Notes under the pieces: model-generated
The model's input: only the letters and a program-made list of their open reading frames with translations
What the model was told of the DNA's origin: nothing
Databases searched by the model: none
Made by a program: the position numbers and the translations under genes
NCBI GenBank assembly: GCA_022747635.1
Contig: JAKTNV010000003.1
Coordinates: 47,015,475 to 47,079,474 of the forward strand
DNA length: 64,000 nucleotides
Source: Hetaerina americana
Taxonomy: Eukaryota; Arthropoda; Insecta; Odonata; Calopterygidae
Direction: 5' to 3'
Part shown: in pieces, positions 24,720-38,049 of the stretch
Position numbering within the stretch: position 1 is the stretch's first letter
Layout of the letters: the number at the start of each line of letters is the position of its first letter

Positions 24720-24965
24720 TTCCCCTAAATTTCACCGCCTCCACACCCCATCCCCTACTCCCACGGCGTCCATCTAACCCGCCAAAGTAGTATCCATTTC
24801 ACGCACTCCTTCCACCCCAAAACCTTCCATCTCTTAAGCTCCCCTCACCTCAGGCCTCGCCCCTCCCCCGCGCCTTCCGAGCTCACCTTCATCCTACTCA
24901 CTCATTCAACGACCACCCACCCCTGCCAAACTTCCAACCCTCCCCATCTCCTCGGGCCGAGGCAG
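24720..24965. repeat. Pyrimidine-rich tract
   Basis: C-rich and T-rich plus strand (cacctcaggcctcgcccctc). It is followed by the purine-rich tract at 25010-25190, forming a pyrimidine-then-purine pair. Confidence 0.65.
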
Positions 24966-25009
24966 TCTTCTTTTGGGGGACAGACTTTCATTAATCACTC
25001 CACACGCCC

Positions 25010-25190
25010 TAAAGAAAGGACTGCAAAAATGGCGTGGGAGATATAGACCGAAAGAAAGAATAAGGGGAGTTGAGGCGAGAAAGAGGTCGGGAAGGAAGAA
25101 ATCGTGCGGTGAAATATTTCCGGAGAGGAAGGAAGAGGGACAGGGTGATAAAGGAGACCGATAAAGAGAAAAAAGGTACAGAAGAAACAA
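25010..25190. repeat. Purine-rich tract
   Basis: G/A-rich plus strand (aagaaagaataagggg, aggaaggaagagg). Overlapping frames on both strands are compositional. Confidence 0.65.
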
Positions 25191-25199
25191 AAACGCTTG

Positions 25200-26020
25200 G
25201 TTGATGCGAGATAGTTTTTAAAAATGAGAACACGCAACTATATTACTGCGGGATTTAATAAAGGAAAAAATCAAATGCAACGATCCTAATCAATAAATCG
25301 GATTTTTTGCACCGAAATCCATTTACTATCTACATTTCAACAATGTGCTCGAAGCGGAGTTACTTTTTGCAACCGAACGTGGGTTGCTATAAAATAATTC
25401 TTTTCGTTAAAATCAAATTATAACAAATGTTTAGAAAAATAGGTAATAAAGCATTTTACATGAATTATTAATGCAACTATGATTAATGAACAGAATTAGA
25501 TGGGCATCATGATAAAGACTTCAGCAAACATATCATCATACTTCATAATGCATCTCATTGTAATGTATCCTTAAAAAGACAGGTATAGATTTCCATATTC
25601 TCTTTCCAGCGTGTAAAACGCATGTATATGTACCGATCAATAAAGGAGGAAAGATGTATTTATTTAAAGAAGCTTGATGTATAAATAGAATATCAGGTTT
25701 TTCTGGATCAAATTCTTCACAGAAGCACACACAACTTTAATGCGATCAAAAACATAAATAACCATTTCTTTTTGAATAAACTCCACAAAGTCCAAAAATT
25801 CCAAGGGTTAATTTAATTTCTTTATTAAACGGTTCCACCAATATTTGTATTGATTATATCTAATGTAGCAAGCATACACCTGAAGGCCATGAGTCCCAAA
25901 ATGAACAATGATTCTGTTTTACCATATGACCTATAAAGAACGCAATTATTTGAGAATGAATTGCCTTCAGTCATCGGGTAAATTAATCAGAAAGAGACTT
26001 ATATTACAAAACTTTGTGTA

Positions 26021-26081
<61 letters not shown>

Positions 26082-28640
26082 AGTTTAATGGGTTTTAGCT
26101 AAGGCTGCGGATATAAGGAAACGTCTAAAAGGTATTTTGCAACGAATATATTATATTTTGAATTGAATTAAAAAGTTTCATTTACGTATATGAGATAAAT
26201 ATAAAATCTAACGGGAACTAATTAATAATTTAACAAAAGATATCCTTCCACAGGAAATAGAAGCATACCGACTAATGAGAAATTAAATGAAAAAGGAGAT
26301 AAAGGAAGTAACCTAGAGGGACTAAGTGGAATATAGGATTGTTAAAAGAAGGATAGGAGGCAGTGCAAATATGAGATGGATATTGGAAGGTGTGATGGAT
26401 GCATTTCAAACTAAAGCCTTAGGCAGGGGGGCTGGAAGTGGGAAAGATAAGGAGCTCACGCATTTCGTGAGAGCAAAGAACAACGGAGCGTACGTTGCGA
26501 GGTAAGAAAAAGGATTATTTTCCTTCAGAGGTCATTAATTCCAAAAATACGGCGCTCCTTGATGAGCTCTCAACGTGCAGATTCTAATGGAGTGGCTGAA
26601 ACTGTTTCTCATTTGTTTTCCGATATTTCAGAAATAATTAAGGAAGCTGCTCGAAAACAAAAACTGGCGTACGGTAGGGGTATGAATAAATATTTTTGGC
26701 TACGAAAACTCTTCTTCGGCACACCTTCGTCTTGATTAAACCTGAATGATTTACCCAGTGACGAAAATTATTGATTTATGTGGATAAATTACTGATTCGA
26801 AATTTCAGAAAAACAATGAAATATAATGAAGACATAACAATGAAAAAAAATTACCGATTTAATTTTCAAAAAATTTCAAAGTACAGTCCTCTGTACGCCA
26901 CTCTTTCATACATACATACTTTCAATTAACCCAAAAGATGATTTTTCAGATTAATTTTCATAGCTGTGGACTAGCAAATAAATTAAACCTTAATCATGGA
27001 GTGGAAATGACATTTTTTATACATAAATTATTGATACAAAAATAGATATCACTAAAAAAATATTTCAATGAACCAAAGCGATATTGCTAATAATTGAACA
27101 TAAGGATTGAGGTAACGTAAGCTGCGGAATTAACACATGTTCTAATTATGAATCCTAATAACTGAACGGATTACATACTGGATACTTTCATTCATACATT
27201 TTTTTGAGTTATTTTTTCCGATTTAACAATACTTTGAAATAAAGCGACTAGCGAGACAGTTTACACATCACGTGTAGTGCTAAAAAGTCAGGGTAATGTA
27301 TTGGAAGATTGAAAATATGTTTTAAGCTGAGACCACCCGACGGATAATTTAAAATACGATTACAACAATTATTACTTAAACGGAAAAATTTGCTAGTGAC
27401 TAGTCTTGAGTATACGTTACTAAGGCTCTTAAAATTGGAATCTAATCATGCCCGAGTGTTAGGCAACCAATCAGCATACTGTCATTGCAGGTTGCGTCCA
27501 AACTAAGGTCAGGATACTCTGGCTTCATTTCCTGTATGAATCATTCATAGAGAATGCGCCTATTTCCATCCTGCGTCCATGCAACGACCCGTTTCGCCGG
27601 GAAATAATTCAGTTCCTCGCGTATATCAAGTGGCACAAATTTGGCATTATCGGTTAAGTATGTCGTTTCTCATCACTGTTACTCAAATGGCAGTCCATCA
27701 CGCTAAATCTTATTATTTCCTATAATACAGGTGAACTTCTGTCAAGAGGAAAAGCTGGAGGATAATACGATAGGTCCTAAAATGTCTAAATAACTGTTCA
27801 AAAAATAATGGTATCATCACTGCTTTTACACTAAATTACAAACGCTGTAACTCTTTAAAACTTCAATAAACGTTATACCGCCTAGCCTTTATAAACGCTT
27901 CAAATTTCAAAAGCTAGAACAACTGGTTAAAAAAATATAAATTTTTTCTCCATCCCTTGCTTAGAAATTTTATCGCATGCTGCGAAATATTTTGAACGAT
28001 CTTAATAAACATCGTAATCTTAATCTTGATGAACATTGTTCAGAGTCAAATATTCAACTGACTAGGACAATACGTAGTAAGTAAAGTTTATGATCGTACG
28101 AAATTTTTCAGTGACTAGAGGCACCCAATAAATCAATCATCGACATCACCATATCGTATGCATCTGCAGACTTTCCCTAAAATTTAAAATGTGACCCCTT
28201 TATAACGACAGCATATTCAAAGGCAATTGAAAACAAAATGGGGTTTGCTTATTACAGAGGGTTTACTATTTGTAGATATTTCAGCGTTTAAAAATGTGGC
28301 CCTTGCTTTATCATTTAACATTCAACTGTTAATTTCTAGTTTTTCCACGCATTTTGTGCATATTGGTGGTAAAGATCGTAATGAAGAAATAAGTTTAAAA
28401 TATAAAATGCGTTAATGCTTGTAATTCTTTGCCATAATACGTACGTATGAAACGCCTTCGTCCAAATTTGAATGAACAGGGTAGTGATCATCTAACCAGC
28501 ACGATGGGCAATTTAATTAACACGGGATAAATTTAGCACACAATGTGCTCTCCCACTGCCAGCCTTCGGAAGCATTCTCGCTCGTCTAAGTGCTCAGCCT
28601 TGTCAATCCAAGGTTGAAATATGATTCTAACCCGACCATC
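25200..28640. other. AT-rich non-coding sequence
   Basis: More than 3 kb of AT-rich sequence, interrupted by the (TA)n array at 26027-26077. No exon or further element recognised. Confidence 0.55.
26027..26077. repeat. (TA)n microsatellite, 51 bp
   Basis: Pure TA run with gtatatatg flanks on the left and gtatag on the right. Confidence 0.95.
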
Positions 28641-29370
28641 ATTCAAGGTGATCACGAGGAACTCTCCTCTGCAACCGAACTAAAATACCCGCCTCCCTCT
28701 GTCGGCTCCATCCCTGCTACTACCCTCCTTTCCCGGGACATGTAGTGGGGGATGTGGAAGTCTCTCATCTCTCTCCGGGGCGAGAGGGACAGACAAACAA
28801 AGGCGGAACTCGGTAAATTCGCGCCTTCCCTCACGTCAAAGCCATACGTTCTAATACGTACGTAACACACACACGCGCGCGCGCGAACGGGATCAGCAAG
28901 ACTCAATGTGGAAACCACTCTCCCGTACCCCATAACACAACCATCAGGGACACTCCCTTCGATCCTTATCCCCCACATAATCATTGACCGTACGTTTTCA
29001 GCGAACGTTTTCGCATTCCCTCTTCATTTCTCTCCCTCTCACTTCCTTTTTCGTTAGCCTCCTCTCTTTATGACCCTTCTCTACCACGCCCACCAAAGCC
29101 TTACCCACCTACTTCAACGTCTACCTCTTCCCTCCTGTTGTTTTTTCCTCCTTCACCACTCCAACAGACCTCTTTGAATGAGGCCTTCCACTCAGCTCGG
29201 TGTCTTCTCTATTTCCCTCTCTGTTTCAATTCCCATCGGGTAAATGCTTGCTCAGCCCGCGTGAAAATCACTTGTGCAAATGCTCGCTTGCCCGTTCCGT
29301 CCTTTCCGATACCATGCTTGGACATTAAGGAAGATCCTAGACAAAACAATGGAGCTTAAGTCCCGCGATA
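28640..29370. other. GC-balanced segment with CpGs, no gene recognised
   Basis: Less AT-rich than its surroundings. A minus-strand frame of 110 codons (28652-28984) and a plus-strand frame of 73 codons (29138-29359) have ordinary composition but no motif, family resemblance or splice context I can name. The segment could be a regulatory island. A Z-DNA-prone stretch lies within it. Confidence 0.35.
28865..28885. repeat. Alternating (AC)n(GC)n run
   Basis: Five AC steps followed directly by alternating G and C, 21 bp of strict purine-pyrimidine alternation. CG-containing alternation of this kind is the classic Z-DNA-forming sequence. Confidence 0.85.
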
Positions 29371-29752
29371 CTGAAGCCTATAGTAACACTCGGACTTTTT
29401 TTTCTCAAATATTGAAATTTCCTAAAGATTAAGCACTAATCTAATCCTATTGCGCACAAAAAGGGTTGACATATATTTCGTCATTTTATGGAAAGATTTC
29501 AAAACCACCGCTCGAATCCTAATTCTAAATTAAAGAGACTAGCGAAACTCTACATCAATAAAAATATAATCAGGCGAAAGAAGTAAATAAACTCTTTTTT
29601 ACAGTACATACCAGTAATTATTCACTAATTATCCGTCTTATGATAAATGAATACATATCAATGATTTTGCAGAGGAGTATTTATTTACCTCCGTATCTGA
29701 TATCTTGAAATCACGTAATGCACGTACAGCTGAACGTTGAGGGGATCTGGGA

Positions 29753-29759
29753 CATTAGG

Positions 29760-29825
<66 letters not shown>

Positions 29826-29832
29826 CCTAATG
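29753..29832. repeat. 80-bp perfect palindrome with a (TA)32 core
   Basis: cattaggt (29753-29760), 64 bp of pure TA (29761-29824), and acctaatg (29825-29832) form one perfect palindrome. The flanking arms show that this is more than a plain microsatellite. It may be a small foldback sequence with an expanded core. A partial repeat tatataacct follows at about 29842-29851. Confidence 0.95.
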
Positions 29833-29879
29833 ATAATAAAATATATAACCTATAATCATCATTTATAAGCACCGTTTGC

Positions 29880-30560
29880 TTCACCCGACAAACACTCTTT
29901 TCTGCCAAACCCTCCATTCCGTTCCTGTTTTACTCATTCTTTCCATAAAAGACCAACCCACCCTTGAACGCCCTTTCATCGTAAACTCGCCCCAAATTCA
30001 GAAATCCTACCTAGAAAGCCCATTGCCACAGCGTCCTCTCATCATCTTCCTCCACGTATTCCACTTGCACCCACAACTCTTTCGCAACCCTCACTCGTCA
30101 GCTCTCTCCCCCAACATTTACTCCTCCTGACTACTTCCCCGTCACCATCTCCCTCTTTCAAACCATTCAAGATCTCTCATTCCTTCTCTCTCCCTCGCCC
30201 AAGCTTCTTCAAGCTTCGCAAACCCACATGCACGCACTGCTCTCCTCCTTTAACTTCGCTCCATCAGATGCCTTCACTCGCTCAGCCTCGGTTCAAAGGA
30301 AATAAGTTGATGGGAGGGATTGGAAGAGAGGAAGAGAAGGAGAAAATCGAGGTGCATGGGGATGAAGGTAGAAGATTAAGAGAGAAAGAGAGGCTCGAGG
30401 ACTAGGATGGTGGGCGAAGAGATGCAGGGATAAAGAGAGGGCGGGGATGGATGGGAAATGGGAGTGGCGGGGCGAAGGATGTCTTCAAATGATCTGAGGG
30501 GATGAGTGGGGCACTTCATGAGAGCCTGTCGGCGGAAAGACGTCAAGGGAAGTGCCCGAG
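29880..30560. repeat. Pyrimidine-rich then purine-rich pair
   Basis: About 29880-30290 is C/T-rich and about 30300-30560 is G/A-rich, with the switch near 30295. Frames over both halves are low-complexity. Confidence 0.7.
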
Positions 30561-30619
30561 AGAGGGAATGAATGGGCGCGGTGTGATAGACCAACTTCCT
30601 CACAGAATTACCCAAACGC

Positions 30620-31640
30620 GATTTTCGAATAATTTATTACTTAAGGTGGTTTTCATGGCAATATCACGAAGAGTGCACGGCATCATGTTTCTTTGATTGT
30701 CCTTCTGATATAATACAAGATGAGTAAAACCAAACACAGATTTAAAATTATCGACCTAAACTTTGGCAACGGCGAGAACTTGCAAACGCAAATGGTGGAC
30801 AGCTAACTATCCAACGTTTAAAACTATATCGGCGTTTATGAAAGCATATGGGTGATAGTTATACCAGCGGATATAGAGCTTGTAAATGTCCACTTAATAA
30901 CCATATATTTTATCATCAAATGGGAAACAATCGGTAGCGAGACATCTTCCCTGATTTCCACCATTTCTCAAGGAATTTTAATATAAATGCGGTCAATGTG
31001 GTTTAAACTCAACTATTATTAAATCTTTTTGATTCTTGTTGATATCAGAGATGCTCTCATTACTTCTTTAAAAGCAACCTTTCAATAGACTTTAAAAAAT
31101 ATCGAACTGAAAATCTGGAAAGGTGAGAATCTGGTCCTAACCTTCGATTAATGAATAAAGTTATGCATTTAATAATAATGAACAATAAGTCTCGTCAAAA
31201 GCACAATGCTTTCATTATAAATGCGCACATGGCTAAAGATGTGACACAGGGATACTAGTTAATGAATATCACGCAATTATCAAGCAAAAAAGGTATGTTG
31301 ACCTTATGTATAGATACCTCATTGCCACGCATTAAATATTTATCAATGGAAATGCCAACAGTAACGAGGTCAAAAAATGAGACAAAAAAGATCTACAAAT
31401 GAAAAAAGACAAATCAAAAAATATTAAGTAGCATTAAAACCTAACATTTTAAAAGTGAACATTCAAACCGCAGAATTGGCAGGAGTTTCCTAGGAAAGAA
31501 AAGTAGTTCAGGGTCATAAAATTCTACAGAATAACCATCCAGAAATAATCGAGCAAAAGGTAAAAAGAGAATATGCAAGAATGTGTGAGGATAAACTGAT
31601 GCGTTGAATGAATCCTTATGATTCAACGGCACTGAATTGA
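30620..31640. other. AT-rich non-coding sequence
   Basis: No exon or element recognised. Confidence 0.55.
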
Positions 31641-32770
31641 ACAGAGAGAAGAAAGGAGAAGAGGGAAAGAATCAGAGATTAAAATTAAGCCAAGAAAATT
31701 GTGCATAAGAGTAGAAGCATGAACGGGGAGGGGAAACAATGAGTGTGATTATAAAAAAGATGACAAAATTATTATTTAAACAAAAGAAAGTTAGCAGATG
31801 AAACGTTGGGAAAAGGTCAAAGCAAAAACAAAGGAAAAATGAAGAAAGTGTGAGAAGAAAGGTAAACGCACCTCCGGGTGGCGAAGTAGCTGGGGATCGG
31901 TTGAAATCCCGGGATGTGGAAAACGCTGGCTAAGAAAGGGATGGGAGAGAAGCGACGCAGGGATGTGAATTGAAGACAAAGGAAGAAAGGGTGCGGGGGG
32001 AAGGAGGCAGTCGAGGGAGACGAAGAGGGAGGAAGAGCAGGATTGGGTGGAGGGATGAGTTTTAAAAATGCCTTCAAACTGGAAATATGACCCAGGAGAA
32101 TCCTTAGGTGTGACTTTGGTGGCGGGCGTTGTGTGTGTGTGTGAGAGAGAGAGGGTCGCTTGGCGGGTGGGAGAGGGATTGTGGCGGGAGAAACGTAGTG
32201 GCTGAGAGGTGAGGGGAGGAGGGTAGAGGGAGAGATTGAGGTAGGGGAGGGGCGTGGGCAGGGTTGGACGGGACGAATATTGGCATTTCGCACGGAAAGG
32301 GGCGGCGGCGGCACGAGGCAATGCTAGTCCGGATGGCTGGAAACGAGAGATAGAGAAACAGAGGGAAAAAAAGAGATAGAATATAGGTAGATAGAAGGTC
32401 ACCCGGACCGGGAAAGCTTCACCTTCGTTCTGTGCTTTTTTTCCCTCCTTCGAACCCCCACCCACCACCCCACTTTACGTCCCACCTCCTGCCAGCCCAC
32501 CCACTCCGGCTCCACGCATTCGAGAAGAATTGGATTATGAGTCGCAGACAGAGAAAGAGGGGTGGATTGGGGAGCAAGGGAGGAGGTAAGCGGGTAGTTC
32601 CAGTACGAGGCAAAGTTGGGAGTGAGAATATGGCGGTAGCAGCAGTGGGAGTGAGGAAATGGAACGAGTGGGACCGAGGCGGAATTAAGGGGAGAAGGAA
32701 TGGATACGGAGTATATTGGGGGAGTTAACGGTTGGCGGAGAGAGAGGAAGTGGGGGAGAGGAATGGAATT
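31640..32770. repeat. Large purine-rich domain with a short pyrimidine-rich insert
   Basis: G/A-rich from about 31640 to 32400, including a tgtgtgtg then gagagagag run at 32130-32154. C/T-rich at about 32437-32515, then G/A-rich again to about 32770. The longest open frame in the window (225 codons, minus strand, 31791-32468) lies here. It is Ser/Pro/Leu/Phe-rich and overlaps two other long frames, so it is compositional. Confidence 0.75.
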
Positions 32771-32829
32771 TATAAGAGCAGTTCACGGCGCGCAGATGGG
32801 TCACTTGGGACGCTTCCTTTTAAAAAGGG

Positions 32830-34620
32830 CTTGGTTTTTCAAAAAGAAATAGTAAATATTATTAGTCGATCTGGACTTTATTGCACTAAATTATTTTTAG
32901 AGATCCCTCGTACGCTATGAACTGCTAAGATTTCAATGAGATACACATGCAATCTTGCCATGTATGTACAGCACAATGATTCTGTCGCCAATAACTCTAA
33001 AGCTCTCCCTGCTCATGAAGAACGCAACCAAATGATGCCCTAAATTACCATTTATTTAGCCTGTACATGGAGTTTTAGCCTATACAGAATATTTTTAGGT
33101 GACACGATGGGATTTTAGGGGGTAATAGAATTAATCTGGCGTGGAAATACAAAACAAATATATTTCTAAATTCAATATGTTAAGCGTAACTATACAACAA
33201 ATTAATACGGTCAATTTTCCACGCCGTACTTATTTTTCATTCGTCTCTTATTTTTATTTCAACTGAGGACTAGGTGGAACTATCCCTCACTCTCATCGAC
33301 CTCCATATTGTTATTTGACACTTTTGAGCAAACTTCAATTCTCACACTATTTCGGCCATTTATTTTTACCGCAAGACAAGTAATTATTCCCTTGAATAAA
33401 CTCCTTATGGTCAAAAATATAATATATAAAATCTGCAAATAATGAAATTGAACCATATTAAAATTCTTGTTTTCGCAAAACTTCTGACAAATGGAGCGAA
33501 CTGAGGGCGGCGGAGAAAGACAAAATCTATTCATAAGCTTGTGATTCAAGCCAGGGAGTATAAAAGAATAAACTTTTGAATACCAGATGAGAGAAGAAAC
33601 TTCACTTTTCTCATAGAATACTTCAACGTAACATCCTCAGGTGAAGAAATAACGCAGTAACCAAACCTAGGTTGTAATAAAAAAAATTCTATGTGGAAAT
33701 GCGAAGTGTCTTCTTTCATTATGAAGAATTTTCACTACGTTACGCGTGAAACTGTTATTTTAAATACCAGGTTTAAGACCATTATTAGCGAGAACTAAGA
33801 TCAATTTTATGCTTTATTACATATCATGACAAAAATAAATCATTTCTGCATTCAGAAACAACAGGAAATTTCAGGACTGTCAGTACATAGAACTGTATTT
33901 TTAAGGTACAAAACACGTTTGTTCACTAAATCATGTCATCCAGCATGGAGATTAGATACTATACAATGTTATACGAATGATGAAGGACAGAAACGTGTTA
34001 CTTTTATATTAAATCATAATAAGTATATCTATCGGATTTACGCTATAATAGAGGCTAAATCCAAAAATTGGACAATTTGTTAACAATTTCCAAAAATACT
34101 ATGTATATATCGTGATAAAGAATAGTTCATACCTTAAGTAAGCTTTTTGCAAGCAGTAGTAGAATTAATCCTTGGAATCATCGAATTTTCAAATGAAACA
34201 AAATTTCGGTTTTTATATTTTTCATTTTATCTTATTCGAGCATTTTATTTGCTAATGCTTTTTTATTTCTAATAATAAAAAAATAAGAAAACATTCTAAT
34301 ATACAAGCTACAACGCCAATTTAAGTAAATTAGCCACTCCTTAGCATAAACATGATAAAACAATCAATGAGAATGCTACTTCAATTCACAAATGAAAAAG
34401 AGGAAATTTTCTTTGATGACTTGAGGGTAGACAAACCTCGTAACCTAAAGTCGATATCGCAGTCAAGAAAAAAGAAGCAAACTATCCCCATTACTGTGAC
34501 TGCTATGGCTACCTTGTTCACCTCCTTTTCCATATCTCTCTCACCCTCCAGAACTTCTACAGCGAGTAAACGAGAAGATCTATCCCACGAGATTAGCGGC
34601 CTAACGACATAATTATAGTC
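32830..34620. other. AT-rich non-coding sequence
   Basis: No exon or element recognised. Confidence 0.55.
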
Positions 34621-34639
34621 ATTATAGTCCAGGCAGCGC

Positions 34640-35730
34640 GTTCCCTCCTCCCAACTCATCCTCCGCACTCCTCTTCATCTCTATCGTAATTTTCTCAACA
34701 CTTTAATTCCCCCACACCTTGCCGTTCATTGGTGCCTAGAAGCAAAATACAACCATCTCCCACATGTCTTTCGCACATTTCTCTCTTCCCATCTTTCATG
34801 CAGGTAAATAACTGTCCATAACGGTTAATCCTGATCCCGGGTCTTCTCTTGTTCACCCACGGACTGTCCTTTTCCCCCCACGCAACCACAGCTCCTCCTT
34901 TCTCCCTTTCTTTCCCTCATTCACCCTCTTCTACCTACACCCCTTCCGACCGACCTCGACCGTCGCTCTCCTTTGCATGTCCTTCCGGTATCCCAAAAAA
35001 GTTTCTCCCGGCATCTTCCAACCCTACTCCCCCCGCCCACTCTCCCAAGCTCCACGTCCCTCCCACGAAACCCCGCCGGTCGTAACCCACCTCCTCTCCC
35101 TCCCCCGTTCCTTCTCACATCCTTCACCTCCCCCTCTCCCACTTCGAAACCCCCCCTCATTCCCCCACCATTTCTACCAACTATCTCAATTTGTTCGTTT
35201 CCAGAGAACCCTGAAATTTTAATGGAGATCTTCCTGCCACTCATTCCTCTTCCCCGGATCCTCCAGCCTCGCCCATTCCTTCTTCCCCACCCACCCACCA
35301 CGCCCGAGCCCTGCCCTGAGCTCCTTCCTGCCCCCCACACCCCTTAACAAACCCCCCTCCCGCTCCTCATAAAAATTTTCCCTCTTAAATCCTAGCCATA
35401 TCTTCTCTCACGCGGACTAGCCTCCACCATCGCTCGCTCCCGTCGGGCGCTTCCTCATTCGATCCCCCCAGAAACCCACCAAACCCAACTCAACTCCTCC
35501 TCCCGTACCCCTCCTTCCCCCGGACTCCAAGAACCCCATCAACCTCCCCTCACCACACTCATCCCTCTCCCTCTCCTCCTCTCACTTCTCGCCCCACCCT
35601 GCCTCCTCCTTCCCAGACCCGGGCGGAGGAGGGAGAGGGCGAGAAAGGACGGGGACGCGAATGGCGAGCCAGGGAGAGAGGAAGTGACGAGGGATGAGAG
35701 AATAGGGAGAGAGAAAAGGAACGAATGGAC
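34640..35730. repeat. Pyrimidine-rich domain (about 970 bp) ending in a purine-rich tract
   Basis: Strongly C/T-rich to about 35615, then an abrupt switch near 35620 to G/A-rich sequence up to about 35730. The overlapping frames of 124 and 139 codons on opposite strands are rich in Pro and Ser or Gly and Arg and are not called as genes. Confidence 0.75.
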
Positions 35731-36029
35731 TCAATCCCACTCTCTTTTTCCCTCATTGTCAATCCTCTCCTATTCATGGCCATATTTCATCGCGATTCAC
35801 ACGCCATTAATTAAAGTCTCCGCGAATTTTGCCGGGCTTTCTTTCTCAAGGCATCGCTCACGCGCGCACGGGTAGATTTAATTTCCGCAGTCACGCATTT
35901 TGGAAAAGGGAGAGAGGGGGTGTCGGAGGAGAAAGAATGGCGGGAGTCGCTTCTTACTCCTTGTCAGCAGTAATTCGAATTGATGCGTCTAATTATAGGA
36001 GCCTATTTGTAAGAGGGATGTAAGGGTCA

Positions 36030-37640
36030 ACCCAATGGATGTATTCTCATTTTGACTCAGTACGAAAACAAATGCAACCGTTCGATTTCAACTCTTGAGG
36101 TAACGCTGTCTATAAGCAGTCAACCATTGATACTGACTGTGTAAATAGTTTTATTTTTAAGTACAGGAATAATTAATTCGAATGTGCCCCATAGAAAGAG
36201 ATGCAGTACAGAAAAGTAGCACACATTATAAATACACAAGTCATTCTCAGCGAAGAAAATGTGGAAATTCTGAACACAAAGTTTTCGTTCTTAAGGCGAA
36301 AGGCACGGACTCCTAATTACTGGGAACGATCTCCTCCTTCTTCTTGTTCTATTTTACTTCTGCTTGCCTTCCAATCAGAGTATTTCGAAAAGTGTACCTA
36401 CCTACCCAACGAAAGCGTCGAAAACATCAGCTAAGTTCATATGCCAAAAAGGTCAAAAAAAAGTCCTCAACGCAATGGACGTACCGGAGAAAAGAATCAA
36501 ATCACCATGACATCCTCGACGAAATCATGGAGACACTATTCGCACAACGTACGGCTCTGGTAAAAGAAATCTGATTACGTCACTGCTCCCGGCTATTTGG
36601 TTAAGGCGACAGAAATAAACCCGGGCATAAAGGAGAGATGGATAAAATATTTTTTTCCGGAATTACGAGCTGGGTTAGTGAATCGGAAATGCGCAGAGTG
36701 GTCCCATGTTACGCAGAAGATAATCAATCAGGGATAATCCGATAATTTGCTCACGGCGCTAATTCCTGAGAGCGCGGAACGCAGGAAACAAACGAAATAA
36801 CCTTGATGGAAGAGAATATGAGTAATTAAATTACCAGTCCTGGGTTATAAATGCGATTTTTTTAGTAAAATTGAATGGCGGCTCTAGCCCCTATGGGGAA
36901 TTACGGAGAGAGTAAAATAAAGAATGAGGTGATTTTCATTTATTGGTTAGAAGAAAAATACAGCTGTAAAGGTTTTAGGACGCGCTCTATACACCCCGGA
37001 CACTGTAATGAACCAAACTAGGGAGATATACGTAATTATAGTCACATGCGTAAGAAATGCAAAAAAATGTAATATTTTATTTGAAGCATCCTAATAGTGA
37101 AATCACATTGTTGGGAGTGCATACGCAGATTTTGGTTACACGTGAATCATTTGCATAAATACGAACTATTCCATAAATAGATCGTTGATCGTGTTGCACT
37201 GTAATCCTTGATAGCATATTTCGCCAAATTTTACCCTCCTCGTTTCTGTGAAATATTTTTCTTAATTTCCAAAGTTTTGAAATTTTAACACAGACTCTTT
37301 CCATTAGAACTCATGTTAGACCTCTTAATTGTTGTCATAGTTGAGAGCAAACAATCATTTTCCACCCTGACCTAAAAAAATCAAGTCGACGGAGTTTTAA
37401 TGGTGGAACATAACTCGAAAGTAATGCCGTCAGGACCAATATATTATGTTAAACTTAATCACATCCAGTTCAACCCTCAGCGTTTGAAAGTTTTCATTCA
37501 CAGAAATAATGATCATAATTTGATTTTAAATAGTGAATCCAGAAACTATTCACCGAAACAGTCTTAACTCTTATCTACTGAGCTGGAATAATAGTTGGGG
37601 TTAAAACTTATACGGCATTAGGTAGATTGCACACAAGAAG
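36030..37640. other. AT-rich to mixed non-coding sequence
   Basis: The part at 36580-36800 is less AT-rich, with gcgct and ccggg motifs, and could be regulatory. Nothing identifiable as an exon. Confidence 0.5.
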
Positions 37641-37955
37641 GAAGAAAGAGAGAGGATTAAAGGAGTCTACTAGGGCAAGACGAAGAGGGGGGTGTGGGAA
37701 GACAGAGGGCGAGTAGCCCCGAGCGAGGAAAGGGGAGTAGGGTGCGGCGGTGAGCAAGTATGGATGCCGGTAAAAGTCGAATTTTCCTTCACTTAACCGC
37801 TCCTCTCACCCGTGAATTGCCTGCCACCTGGCGAAGAGTTTGGCAATTTATCAGCCGTTTCTCCACTTTGTTCTCCTCTTCCAAAACCCCCTTCCATTTC
37901 CCTCTCTCTCTCTTTCTCTCTCTTTATTTCCCCCAGTTCTATTTTTCTAAGGAAT
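37640..37955. repeat. Purine-rich then pyrimidine-rich pair
   Basis: G/A-rich at 37640-37750, then C/T-rich at about 37780-37955, including ctctctctctttctctctc at about 37902-37922. Confidence 0.7.
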
Positions 37956-38049
37956 AAACGCGGAAAGAGAGGGATGATGGTCGCCCGAGCGGCCCTGTTC
38001 TCCTTATTACTTTCTCCGTTAAAACACTACTACCTCAATACTCTTGAAT

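Noticed and set aside
29685..29749. Possible exon on the minus strand between tgtcccag and gtaaataa
   Set aside because: Splice-like edges and one open frame exist, but the peptide (SPQRSAVRALRDFKISDTE) matches nothing I know in Musashi or elsewhere, and the acceptor tract is a TA microsatellite.
31791..32468. 225-codon minus-strand open frame, the longest in the window
   Set aside because: Rich in Ser, Pro, Leu and Phe, overlapping two other long frames, and lying exactly over a purine-rich domain. No domain, signal or splice context.
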